NCBI GenBank assembly: GCA_020086605.1
Contig: JACBWW010000004.1
Location: forward strand, 36,133,322-36,197,321
Direction: 5' to 3'
Origin: Lanius collurio
Taxonomy: Eukaryota; Chordata; Aves; Passeriformes; Laniidae
Length of the DNA: 64,000 nt
Shown: positions 51,196 through 62,850 of the stretch, piece by piece
Layout of the letters: every line of letters begins with the position of its first letter
Numbering within the stretch: the first letter of the stretch is position 1
Program-made: the position numbers and the translations under genes
The notes under the pieces: model-generated
The model's input: only the letters and a program-made list of their open reading frames with translations
Told to the model about the DNA's origin: nothing
The model's database searches: none

Positions 51196-54100
51196 CTAAA
51201 AAAACAAAAAACAAACCAAATTAAAAAAAAAAAAGGGAGGTGGTGAGGTCTCAGCATTTTACAACCTGTACTAACCTTTACTCTTTTTCCATAATAAACA
51301 CAAAGGACTTTTCAGATCCTTACATTTTCCAAGGTGACTTACCATGAGTGCATGAGGTAGGTACCCATTGGTCCGGGACTGCAGGCCCACTGTGCCCAAG
51401 GCAGCTCTGACATACGTTTCAGGACTGGGCTTATCGAGGGTTGGCTTGCGGATTTTGGTCATTTTTGTTGCCACATAAAATGGTAGAACACTCTGCACAC
51501 AGAAAAACTCATGTTAAGCAGGGAGTGTTTTCAATATTAACTTACAGATCCATCATGGATCTAAAGTAATTGGACATCAGATAGCCTGCATACTGAATTC
51601 TAGCTTAAGGCAGCCTTATTTTCAGTTCTAAGATCACAACTGGATCACAATATAAGATCAAAAACTTTTAAATCAGATAACCCATGGGTCATATTTGGAC
51701 ATAGTTCAGTTGTCTGCTGACAGTCAACATCACTGGCTGGAGCCCTAGAAAAACCACTCATGCAAGGGTAGGGTTAAAAGGCAAAAGTACAAAACCTCAT
51801 TCCAGTTGTTTAATAGAAAATGCTGTACTGTTGCTTCTGTAATGCTACTGTAAACCCCCAACATTTGCTCGGTAACGAGGTGCAGAACCCAAGACAGGGA
51901 TTTTACAGTACAAGCTCCTCAGTTTGGCACCTGTACAAAGGCAGGAGGAGGAAGGAGAAAACAATGCCCAGAGACTCGAAACATTGAGCTTGTAACTCCA
52001 CAGCAGGGCTCAGAGGACAGAAGAGATTATCAGTGCCAGAGTGGAAGGACAGAAAGAAGGCTCAAGAGACAGAGCACAGATAATGAGCTTTTGTAACAAT
52101 GCTTGAAAGCAAAACAGAAAAGTGATGCTGAGTCTCAGAACTGTCCATAATGCAAAGGCAAGAGGAAGCAGCACAGGTATATGTTGGTGGAGGGATGCTG
52201 ACAGCACAAAGGTATGTCCATGGCAGGGCAAGGTAGACCTAGAGGATCCAAAACCCCATTCCACCTATTCCTACCTCATGCTGCTGGAGGAGGAAAGGGA
52301 AATGCACATATACTTTTACAGTAGGAAACAATGCTCTTTCCTCACGGTCATGGTTTTGGTAATGCTTTCAACTTGTCCTCAATTTCTGCCTCTAAAAAAG
52401 GAATCGAAAAAGCCCTGGTCTATAGCCCTTACACAGATATTAAACATACCATATCTCAACACGCCCAGAGAGGTTGGAACTTTATCACCACTTTGACAAG
52501 GACCTCCTAAGACACTGTCAGTGGCTCTAGCAGTGATTCAATACATCCAGCCACTACTGCCCATCTAGTGAGTGCTCCCACTGCCATACCTTTACAGCAA
52601 GTACCTGAAAAGTGTGTGTCCACTTCTGCTATACTAATGGATCTCCAAATGAGATTACCATCTCAAAAACCAGTATATTTGGNATTTGGGCAAGTTACAG
52701 TTTGCAAACCTGCTTCCTCATGTTAAGTCTCTTAAAGAACAACAACCACACACGCCTAACCTCAGAAACATTAGCTATCGCTCTCAGCAGCACAGCAGGG
52801 AGAGGACCCCTTCAGTTCTCACTGAGTGTATCCATGCCATAGCTGTGCACGTTTCAACAGAAATTTTACCACCACAAACAGGAAACCTTGGTATGTCTGC
52901 TCATTCCTTCACCTGAGAACATCAAAACTGTGCCCTTCTGTCTGTGAATAGGACTTTCAATAACATACTGCATGAGTCCACTTTCAAATGTGAAGGAAAA
53001 ACTTCAGAAGTGAAAGTGGCTACCATTGCCTTTAAAGTCACCAAAAGGTACAAATGCTTGGATGAGAAAGCTACTCATTCTGCTCCCATAGCAGCATAGA
53101 CACCTCATGTCAGCTCCAGAATGTGAACCTCATCTATTTTTCAGATTACATTTCTAAGCTGAATCTCTAGTTTGATGTCTAAAAAAAAAATTAAAATTTT
53201 AAGCTTCTTATTTACCACCAAATGATATCTGCAACACCCCCACCAAGAATGTCACAATAGATATGATTTATTCTCTTTCTCTGCTCAAAACAGACTTCAA
53301 AAGTGAACTGCAATACCCAGTTAAACCACTGGATAGCATGAAGGGGCAAACAATTGTGCATGAGGATAGCTGAAAAAGCAAGCATATGGTAGCACTACTG
53401 GACTGATCCACAGATTTCAAGGCACATAGAAGCATGAGATTACATTTTTCTAACATATTTCTTCTCCCAGATGCACTGCAGAAAACAAAAAGTCAGGTAC
53501 TTACTTTCAGATACATCAGATTTACCATCTTTGTATTAACTGGACCTTATTTTAATAGCTAAATCTATTCAGTTTTCTCCCCTTCTTCCATCCCACAAGG
53601 AACTCAGACATTCATGAACCATATCTAAAACAGGCATATCAGAATTAAAAAAAAAATTCACCACCTTCAGGTGCAAAATACGTTTCAGCATTTTGCATTC
53701 AGACAGATACAACCCACGCTACCTGTGCAAATAACTCCCCTTATTCAGGTAAAGCTTAGCCTGCACTACAGCTTCAAAATTTAACTTAAAAGTAGCTTAT
53801 GTCAGTACGATGTATCTTGCTCACTTAAAATATTTGCTACTGCTTATCGCTCTGATGCTTATAAAAATTGGCTCACACTCAGAACTGAGTTCTTGAATAT
53901 TATTTGGATGTAAGCAGTCATATCTCAAGTCCTCCAAAGTCAGAATAGCTTGTTTACCCAATTTTATCATGTTTTTTACCTTACTTTTAAAAAAGTAAAA
54001 AGATCTGAACTCTCAGATGTCGGCAAGTAAGTTTCCTTCTCTTTCCTATGTGGGAAAAATTAGAGTGGGGAACATAAAGGGGAAATGGAAGAGTTACATC

Positions 54101-57100
54101 AACTAAAGCTGACCTGTATAGAAAGCTAAACAGCAAAGCTAAAACGCTTTGGAGGAAGGAAGGCAATGCCATTAAAACATAATTTTGGTGACAGCACACT
54201 TTTGTGAATACCTGGAGATAGAGCTGGGCCTGTTCAGTGTTCTGAAAAGAAAGCTGGTGGTGACATCTTACCTGCCTAAAATTATTACAATGGTAGTTAT
54301 GAAGGTAAGAGCCCGACTCTTCTTGGTAGTGCCTGATTGAATGACAAGAGGGAAAACTGTCTATTTTGGCTGTAGACTGTCAGACTGGATATAAGGGAGA
54401 AAGCTTTTTTACTACAAGAGCAGTATAACATTCAAGCAGGCTGTCCAGAGAGCTCATAGCACCCCTGCCCTTGAAGGTTTCCAAGATTTGGCTGGATAAA
54501 CCCACAATTAGCCCAGGACCTAGTGCCAGCAGCAATCCCACTGCTAATTGCTAGGCAATCCAACTGCTGGGAGAGCAGGAGGTTAGGGTACAAAACTTTC
54601 TGGCAATCTTTTTAAATTAAGATTTTCAAGAATTTGTAGTCTGATATTTTATGTAGTGAATACAATAAAAGAAAACAGATAGTGCAAGTTTCTACCATTA
54701 TATTTTTGCTATACATAGTAATGAAGTATAGAGGCATAATGCCAATAACTAAGTGAAGTTTTAAAAAGGGAGTAACAGAAAGGGTCAAAGAACCAAGCAA
54801 TGTTCTTAGACATATTAAAAGAGCAAAAGTTTCAGAAAAGTCTGCTGAAACCTTTCAAGCAGAGATCTTTCCAAAAGTCTTGAGAAAAGTCATTGTTATG
54901 TTCCTCATTTCTTTTCTTTTGCCTCTCTTCCCCATGTAAACACACACAGAATTTTAACCCATGCTATTACTGTGCTGCTTCTGTAAAATTAAGCAGACCT
55001 GTCAGCCAGAAGAGTGCATTTTTAGTCCAAAGATGGCTACACTGCAACAAATGCATATATCAAAACTAAGATTCCACAGAAGGCAATCCACTTGAGCAAG
55101 GCACATACTTGAGACTGATATTAAGAAACTGGTAAAATCCCACCAGCATTTCGTTTCTGCTTTTCACACAGTGGTACTCTGCAGGTATTGGCATGGCAGA
55201 AGTTAACTGGTTTCAATGATGATGATCTAGCTGGAAGGGCAAGTCTGGAATTAAAAGTGTTATGCTTCTGAAGGTCACAAAGATGAACTTCAAAAAAAAA
55301 ATCTAAGAGGGATGCAGTCTTCTTAAGGGATTCAAGGAGATAGGTCAGCTATTCTCCACAGGAAGGTACTTGTAATATTCATTAGTGGCTTATAGTGACT
55401 TAGGCTGAAACAAGAGGACAAGGACACAGACTGCAATAAAATTAGCATAACAAATTGAAGCTGTGACAGCTATTGATAATCAGACCCACATAACTCAATG
55501 GAAATTCACTATCTATATTTAAGGGATAAAAAGCAGTGCTGTCAGGAATTCAGCAACCTAAGCCAACATCAGACCCACAAAAGGACAGTTTACCACAACC
55601 TGTGAAGCTTTGAACAGGAAAACATAACTGTTGATACAGAAAGTTAGATTTAATTCTTCATTTGTTTATAATACTAAAAATGTAAGACATCAAAACCCCT
55701 TTTCTTAGCTCTTCTATACCCAAAAGCTAGAAAATCTTGCCTATACCATGTACATTCATACTGAGGTTAATGCCTTTAGCCAAGCGTGAGTTACTGGGTT
55801 ATTTGCCTTTTCAGTCTCCATAGGTACTCCATAGTCATAAACAGTTCTTGCTCCTCCTTCATTCTCCTCTCAAACTGCTAAGAGTACTATTTAGACAAAA
55901 TCTGGGGAGAAGGAGACAACTGCACATAGAAACAACACATCCCTCAGACATAACACTCCTTTCTCTTGCAAGCATCTGTCCCTAAGCACCCTCACATGGA
56001 AGTAACTAGGGGCAGCTTTGCCTAAGAAAACACGAGAAAACAGAGGTTAGATGTTGTACCACAACACAGGCCCAAAAGAATTCACACCATCTTTATTGTC
56101 AGTGAAGCTGTGCGTTGAAGGGGCCTGTGTCTCTGTACACAGACTTCAGCAGGAAAGAAGTCCTCCCAGAAGACTTGATATTATTGATGCAGGAAAGGGA
56201 AATACTCTGCCAGTTCGCTGAGTCTCATTTTGAGACTGTGGTCACAGACTGAGGGCCACATTGCATGTAGATGAAAATGACTGGAAGAGCAGCTGTCTGA
56301 TAGTGAAGCTAAATCTGCAAGTAATATGATTTGAAAGACACTGGGGAGATAGAAGTAATGAAGAAGGGTAGAAGTGAAGAGAAAGCTGTAAGGAACTTGC
56401 CATGTGGTAAACACTGACCCACTGAGGAACAGTTTGGGGCTGAAGCTCTGTGAGAAGAGAAAGTAACAAGGAGACATGAAACACTGAAAGTTACTCCAGC
56501 TAAATCCACTTCAAGAACTGAGAGCACACAAAATGACCCTGTATGCTGAACCTGTATGTGTTCAGAGTGCTGCCTTTTTATGCATCCTTCATTGCTGCAC
56601 ATTAGTTTAGCTGATGGGTACATCTCAGAGTGCTAGGGCACAGAATCAAGCACCCAGGGAAGAAGTTAAGCTTTCAGGGCTGTACTCCAAGTTTTAATGT
56701 TACCAGTGCAAATCTAAAGTCAAGCAGTTAGGTTGCTTTCAGGGTCCACCTTCGCTTGCTTCCTCCCCACTGCCAACAGATCCCAAAATAAACAGTACTC
56801 CTTAAGATATTTAGTATAAGGTTTAAACACAGATTTACAGGGGTTCCCATTAAAGGGTTGGTGACTGCATGAGAAAAGCTCACCCAACAACTGTCTTTTT
56901 AATTAATACAATCCATTCTCAGGAAATGTGACAGGACATTTTCTGGTGAGAAGTTCGTGTTTTGCTAAATATGTTTAAAAGGAAAAAGTAATCTATCACA
57001 TCAAAAAGGTAACATAGCCTTAGTCTGGTAACAACCTCCTTACAGTATTAGCCAGTAATAAGAGTTGTGCTCTTGTGTATGATGATTTCACAAGTAAGGG

Positions 57101-60100
57101 AGGCAACTTTGTGCCTTAACTTTTATAAACCTTTCAAGTTCACATGGCTTTGAGAACCACCATACAGAATAGAGGAATGAGAGGCATGCATATAGCTAAC
57201 CCTGTTTGGAAGGTCCCTAACTGAACTTCAAAAAGAGATACGATCTCATACCACCTTTATTAAACTGACTCTTGCTCTGGAGAGAAGAGGTTTAATCAGC
57301 AATGGAAAGTTCACTGTTTGTGACCAAAACTGGAAATTACAGCTTTGGAAGCAAACACGAAGAGTATGTGAGAAGTGATACTAAAGCAAAATCCTATAAA
57401 GCTGTGAGAAACTGGCTTGGTTTGCTTTCGTGCCACACCAAAAAATAATTAAAATCATGGGAGGTAAACACATGGGGAAGGGGTAAGGAGGGATATGAAG
57501 CAAGACTCATTAGCAATACATAAAAATAAATCCATCAGTTACCCACAAAGGATCTTTGAGGCTTTTGTTCGTTCTTCAACTATGCTTAGATTAGCAGTTG
57601 ATTCACTGACACTGCAGGGATTCTACAGTCGTTCCAGCTGTTACCCATGGAATGCCTGTATGCATTCCACAAGTGTTTTCCAGTAGATGAAGCTTCATAA
57701 AAATGTATTCTACAGTACTGTGTACAGTTTTATGGAATACTTTATCCATAAAGGTTCAATTAGCACCATCAGCTGAAACCAACCATGTCTTTTGTTGCTT
57801 CAAGACCCATGATTTCAGAGTAATTTAAGAAAGCTGCTAATGGGATCAAAGGAAATCCTTATCCTTAATCTGTGTCACACACTCATGAATAAGAGAACAT
57901 GCTGATTCCTTTTTGTTGCCAAGACACCAGTGTTGCTGTGGTAACCACACTTACATGAAACAAACTACTCACCTGCACAATGATGCCCTTGCTCTTGTAT
58001 TCTGCATGGAGGCCTTGGGAGAAGAAATCCACAAAAGCCTGGAGAGAGAAGGGAAATATGCAGCACACTACATGTTACAATGGAAACTCTAGTTTGACGG
58101 TTTTGTGTAAGAGTATTTGAATTGCTGTTTGGAGTTCCTGTTTTCAAAGTGAAAACCCATGGTTTTCAATGAAACTTTGCATACAAGAGCAATGCCATTC
58201 AAATAGAAATTCTATACTTAGGAAGTATTTTTACAGAAGCAAGGCCCAACCTAAACAATTAAACCTCTTTTTAATTTAGAAGAAAAAGGAACTAGATTTG
58301 TTACATAAAGTCTAGTTAAAAGAGGAAAAGAAGACTTCATGTTCACATTGTTCACTACTTATGTCATCTTTTTTTTTTTTTTTTTTTTGTTAAAGAGTGA
58401 TTTAATTGGGTTCCTCTTGTGCATGGTTTTTAGGACATAGTCTTTAAACACTTAGTCCTCTGCCTTTACACTTTTAAAAAATGCCACCCTATGGTGACAC
58501 TTCTTCCTAATTGTCAAGTCCACCTCCACAGATTCTCTTCCAAACTTCTGGAAGTTTTAGAATTTGCAAGCTGAAAAGTTCAAAGAAAGAAGTGAAAGGG
58601 CTCAAAAGGTGGATGTTAGCACCTGCCTTCAAGATGCCCTCAAAGCTCCATCCTTAACTCTGCCAGGAAATATTGTCCTAAGAATCCTAGGCGACTCAGC
58701 AGTTCAAACCACCCATAGCTTCCCACTTCTCAAATTCTTCTAAACCACCTTTCCACTTTACCCTTCTGCAGTCCAGCGAGACAAAATATTGGTTTCTGCT
58801 ATGGTTTCTTGTTTTAGTGAAGTGATACAACCAAGTAGGATGAATAGAGTATCTTCAACTGAATTAACTAAACTATCCTATCCATGCTTGAAGCTAAAAC
58901 AAATACTAAGTAAATTGGTTCAAGTATTTAAGAAGTGGTTGCTTTAGACCAGTTTCAAAACAAGCAGCAAAGCTCTGGTACTGCACCTCCTCTACAGTCT
59001 TCCTCTGGTCACCATGTCACCAGTGGTTTAACATAAGTCCTAACTGAAACCAGCACTTAAAGTTGGCAGCGCTCAGTGTTTTTCCCATCAAGGCCATCCC
59101 ACTGAACTCCACCTATACGAGAAGCAACAGAAATACTCCCATGCTACTGGACTATTTCAACACTCTTCTGAGCATACTCAGAAGATTTGAAATAAAACTA
59201 GATTTTGCTGTGTAGCAGGTAGGTCCTTTTACTCTTCTTTAAGTTGCACATATAAGCTAGCAGGAGGCTCCTTAAACCATAAAAAGCTTATCTGCTGTTC
59301 AGCTGTTCTTTCCTTCTCCACGAATGTAAATTTGTAATGAAATTCAGTACTCAACAGGAACAGGACTGAAAGTCTGCTATAATAGCAACTATTCAAGTGA
59401 GCTGATCAACCTCTTGCAACAATAAGGTACCTGCATGGACATGCCAAATAGCTTGTTGCAGTTTCTGAACACAGCTGCCAGGTGCATGTGTAATAACCAC
59501 ACAGAGTATACTGATAATCTATTAAAAAGAACTATATTAAGTTAATAAAAGTGCTTTGATCATTCAAATTTCTAACTATTCCTCCATGACAAAATTCCTG
59601 ATGTTAGCTACCACTCCAAATATAGACACAGTATAAGAGACTGCTTTCTCTACTGGTTGCAAAGAGCTTGCTATAAAGAAAATGTTCATTTTATATGAGA
59701 AAAAAAACCAACTTCCAATATACAAATAACCTTTGGAGCTTTTCTTCTTGAAAATTATATTTCAAGATAAGTTGGGTTTCCTACTTACACAATCTTAAGC
59801 CCTCCAACAACCTTGAATCTGAAGTCTTAAGAATGGTCTCCAAGTAAACATTCCTTGAATATGCACATAAGCATCGCATGTTAGAAAATTTCTTCTCCTT
59901 GGAAATCCACATATCTAATAACAAACCCAGACACTAAAGGCATGGGGGCAAGGTGAGAAATGATATAATTATATTTTACTTCTCATTAGCATTAATGCAG
60001 GTAGGTAGGTAAACCTGTCAAAATTTAGCGCTATGATTTCTTTTAAAGAGTCTCATTTCACTGTAAGCTAGGGAATTCTCTACAGGAAGGTTAAAGAGTT

Positions 60101-62028
60101 GGACTGCGTTTGTTCCTGATAATTAGTCAGTCATTGACTTACACCTGAAGGATATTATGCTTTAAACCTTCTTTATATAGATGAGGGAAAAGAAATCCCT
60201 AGAAACTGCAGATACAGTCTTCTACAGCTACATTAGGGGAGTCACTTTCATGCTTACTAATCTTGCTGTGGTAGAAGATGGGCAGTGCTGAGAGTAGGCA
60301 GATTATTCAACGTGTAATTTAGTTTTTTAAGGGAAAGGGAAGAAATATTTCAGATTCCCATTGAAAATAAAAAGACTAAACAAAGCAGGGTAAGGTGTTA
60401 TTATCACTAAAATCAGAAACTCAATTCATTCCATAAAGCTGAAGGCACTGCCTCAACAAAAGTGACCATTTGTATTAAAATAAAGATCTGTCCTCTGAGA
60501 AGACAACTATTTCTAGGGGAAATTCTATCAGCTAAAGCTACTTCAGGCTTCTAAACTTAAATATCCCCTCCTTTAGTATCAAGAAAATAGTGTGCATCTA
60601 CTTCCCTCTGGGAATATGAAGTTGTTGCTGACAACCTGTGGTGGTGCAAGTGGCTGCAGCCACCCTAACCCCTTGAGGGAAGAACCAAGACCGACATATG
60701 GTGGTCTGGCACCGTCACTCGGCAGTTAGGGTGGGAACCCATAATCCCCCAGTTCTGTGATCTACATATTCTCATATTATTGGTTCACGCTTTCCCCTCC
60801 CTGTTTTGTGTATAAAGGTATAAATATTCATTTTCCCTAATTAACTATATATCACTTCTAGAAAGTTCTGTTATCCTCAACACCCCACTGGGTCCTTCCC
60901 CAAGTCCCTCCTATGTGTTAATTCCACTGGTTCCCTCACTGTCAACCCTGCCTCCTTTGCCCCATCCTATTGGCTGTATCCCTTATCCCCGCCTTTCCAT
61001 CCCCACAATAAAATCCCTGGACAACCTCCCCTCTTCAGTTCTTTGTTCCTGGTCCCTATATGGTAAATCTTTACTCTGAAATCCATAGGAGAAGTCCCCA
61101 CTCTCCTTTACCTCCATCCAGCTTCGAGACAGCTCCCATGGGTGAGGAGCTCACCCTCTATGTGAAGCCACAGGGGTGCAGCCAGACCTTGGGCTTCTCT
61201 TAGCATGCTGCATGCACCCATCACCCACAAGAATCTAGAGGAAACATGGGTCTGTTCTGACATTGCTGAAAGGTTTCTCCATCGTGTCAAGGTTCTGCTT
61301 AGACTCTGAGATGCTGGAAGTATTTAAGGCAATTACCAGGTATGCCTGAAAAAGCTGTGGTGCCATACTGCTTTAATACCAGTCTCAATGTCTCTGGCAT
61401 TCTGTTTTACTACATATGCTTTGGTTTCACGCTGTGTACCCATAGTCTGTCTTTACAGTGTACACTGGAGATACTTTCCAGGGATTCTAAAATGTTGCCC
61501 TGAAGTATCTCTGGCGAAAAAAAACATTAAACCAGCTGCAAAAAGATGTAACTGCCTCGGTGACACAAAGTGAAACAAGAGCAGATGAACTTAAGATGAA
61601 ATGTAGATTATAGAATTTAGGGGAAAGAAGTTTCAAAATCAAAATAAGAAAGCATGTTAAACTTAGTCAATGTCCTTTCTCAACCTCACACTAAGCTTGT
61701 TTGGTACACTACCCCGTGTAAAAACGGGATGCATGAGGAAATACATAAAATAGTCATTTCCATGCCAGTAAACCCTTGCACTCAGTTTTCTCTCAACCTT
61801 CCAGCTTCCGTTATTGGAAAAGCTCAAGAAAGAAACTCTGTACTTTTAGTTCATGAAAGCACCACTAGATGGACACCAAAACATTTGTTCCTGTAAGTGT
61901 TGCTTAATGTTTGACAGTTGATTTCAGTGTGGAAAGGAACACTTACCTTGGTTGCGGAATACAAAGTCAGCAGTGGAGATGGACACATCCCTGTAGCTGA
62001 TGAGATATTCAGGATTACCCCTTTTGAT
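51091..62028 (-). CDS. HSD17B12: HSD17B12, very-long-chain 3-oxoacyl-CoA reductase (3' part only)
   Basis: Four exons encode the C-terminal 133 residues, equivalent to human residues 180-312; the 5' exons lie beyond the right edge. The enzyme is a short-chain dehydrogenase/reductase of the ER membrane that performs the NADPH-dependent second step of very-long-chain fatty-acid elongation and has some 17-beta-hydroxysteroid activity. The catalytic Ser sits in ILNISSATG and the YxxxK motif reads YSATK, at the human S189, Y202 and K206 positions. C-terminal landmarks are RKPTLDKPSPET, LQSRTNGYL, a hydrophobic segment starting WLISLIPTSTAINIIL, and a terminus KKMKEK that fits the KxKxx ER-retrieval pattern (human KKTKKN). 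All three junctions keep frame. It lies head-to-tail upstream of ALKBH3, as in human. Confidence 0.95.
51343..51492 (-). CDS. HSD17B12: HSD17B12 penultimate coding exon
   Basis: 150 bases, 50 codons, phase 0, acceptor TGTGTGCAG, donor GTAAGT. It encodes SVLPFYVATKMTKIRKPTLD, then KPSPETYVRAALGTVGLQSR and TNGYLPHALM, nearly collinear with the human protein. Confidence 0.96.
51493..57972 (-). other. HSD17B12: HSD17B12 intron (6.5 kb)
   Basis: AT-rich intron between the penultimate coding exon and the 66-bp exon. It carries a decayed CR1 piece at 54382-54500 and a single N at 52683 with a 6-base repeat on each side. No nested gene was recognised. Confidence 0.85.
54382..54500 (+). mobile_element. 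Diverged CR1 LINE fragment
   Basis: Ordered CR1-like words are visible in sense orientation: AGACTGGATATAAGGGAGAA, CAGGCTGTCCAGAGAGCTC, CCTGCCCTTGAAGGTTTCCA, AGATTTGGCTGGATAAACCC. They match the CR1 blocks for the 'lasting indented' 3' region but with many substitutions. Confidence 0.7.
57973..58038 (-). CDS. HSD17B12: HSD17B12 exon (66 bp)
   Basis: 66 bases, 22 codons, phase 0, acceptor CTCTCTCCAG, donor GTGAGT. It encodes AFVDFFSQGLHAEYKSKGII followed by VQ; the human equivalent is TFVDFFSQCLHEEYRSKGVFVQ. Confidence 0.94.
58369..58388. repeat. Homopolymer T20
   Basis: A run of 20 T on the plus strand within an HSD17B12 intron. It could be the A-tail of a decayed retroposed copy on the minus strand, but I could not identify an attached element. 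Confidence 0.9.
60637..61289 (+). mobile_element. LTR related to the 22.1 kb element, in HSD17B12 intron
   Basis: The stretch shares landmarks in the same order with the LTR at 22116-22679: TGTGGTGGT near the start, CCACTGGTTCCC, a (G/A)ATAAAA box followed by CCCT, GTTCTTTGTTCCTGG, and a CTCCATCGTGTCA end against CTCGCATCGCGTCA. The start is less certain than the end, and I could not find a clean target duplication, so it is older or internally rearranged. It lies antisense to HSD17B12 transcription. Confidence 0.7.
61947..62028 (-). CDS. HSD17B12: HSD17B12 exon with Ser and YxxxK catalytic residues
   Basis: 82 bases, acceptor CCTTTCAG, donor GTAAGT. The first base completes a codon from the exon outside the window (probably Arg). 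It encodes SKGVILNISSATGMCPSPLL followed by TLYSATK, containing the catalytic Ser, Tyr and Lys of the SDR fold. Confidence 0.94.
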
Positions 62029-62269
62029 CTGAAAGGAAGCAAAGATATCATAAAATAAAGGAAACACCTTTCATGTTTCCAAAAATTAGAGCAAGCTTAG
62101 AGAACACCCTTTAGAATGCAACTGAGATTACGATCTGTTTAAAAACCCCAACTGAATCCTGAATTGAAATTCACTTTACATACAGTTATAAGTATCCAAG
62201 CAGCTGGTATGAAACAGGAACAACTCCAAGGTCAATACATCATGAGAATCAAAGCTGTATTTATAGATG

Positions 62270-62294
62270 CATATACATACATACATACATACAC
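62270..62294. repeat. (ATAC)n microsatellite
   Basis: About five uninterrupted ATAC units in an HSD17B12 intron. Confidence 0.9.
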
Positions 62295-62589
62295 GCGGAG
62301 CTACACTATGCAAAACCATTGAGTCCAGCTGGCACAAGTTCAAGAGGAGCTTCTAAGTCTTGGGATAGGATGGCAGAAATGGCAACACAGGCTTGTTGTA
62401 TGATTTACACTTTGATAATTCATCTTCTAAATGTTAGTTCATGATGGATCTTCAAGATAGGAAGCATCTGAATCTACTGCTCAAATACAGGAGTGTTGTA
62501 ATAAATATGGAAGATATTCAGTGGATGAACCCAGAAAATGAGAGTTGTTTTACAGCTGTATTACAGTAACACTGAAGGTATTCACCAAT

Positions 62590-62850
62590 TGTTGCAGTGG
62601 AACCCCCGGGCCCTCCCGGCCGGGTCCCTGCCATGTGACTCTGAGATAGTCGGTCTGTCTGATGTTCCAGCAGCCCGGGCTCTGATCTGGTTGGTTGTTT
62701 ATCCCAGCTCCACCCCTGGTATCCCCTTTCCCCACTCTCTGTGGCAAAACCAACTGGACACAAAACCTCACCCTCTTACCCCGACCAATTCGTACCCAGG
62801 TCGGGGCTCTGTCTCCCGAGACAGAGGGAATAAATGACTTAACATCATAA
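62590..62850 (+). mobile_element. Probable LTR fragment
   Basis: A GC-rich insert with sharp composition change begins TGTTGCAGTGGAACCCCC. It continues with GGTTGGTTGTTTATCCCAG and CCCCGACCAATTCGTACCC, and has an AATAAA at about 62829-62834. The start, composition and poly(A) hexamer resemble a retroviral LTR. No target duplication was found and the right boundary is uncertain. Confidence 0.45.

Larger units (their letters stand above)
58039..61946 (-). other. HSD17B12: HSD17B12 intron (3.9 kb) with LTR
   Basis: Contains a T20 run (58369-58388) and the LTR at 60637-61289. No nested gene was recognised. Confidence 0.85.

Noticed and set aside
58437..58570. Possible antisense CR1 piece (TTCTTCCTAATTGTCAAGTC)
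   Set aside because: Only one short CR1-like word is present; the surrounding order of motifs does not match.
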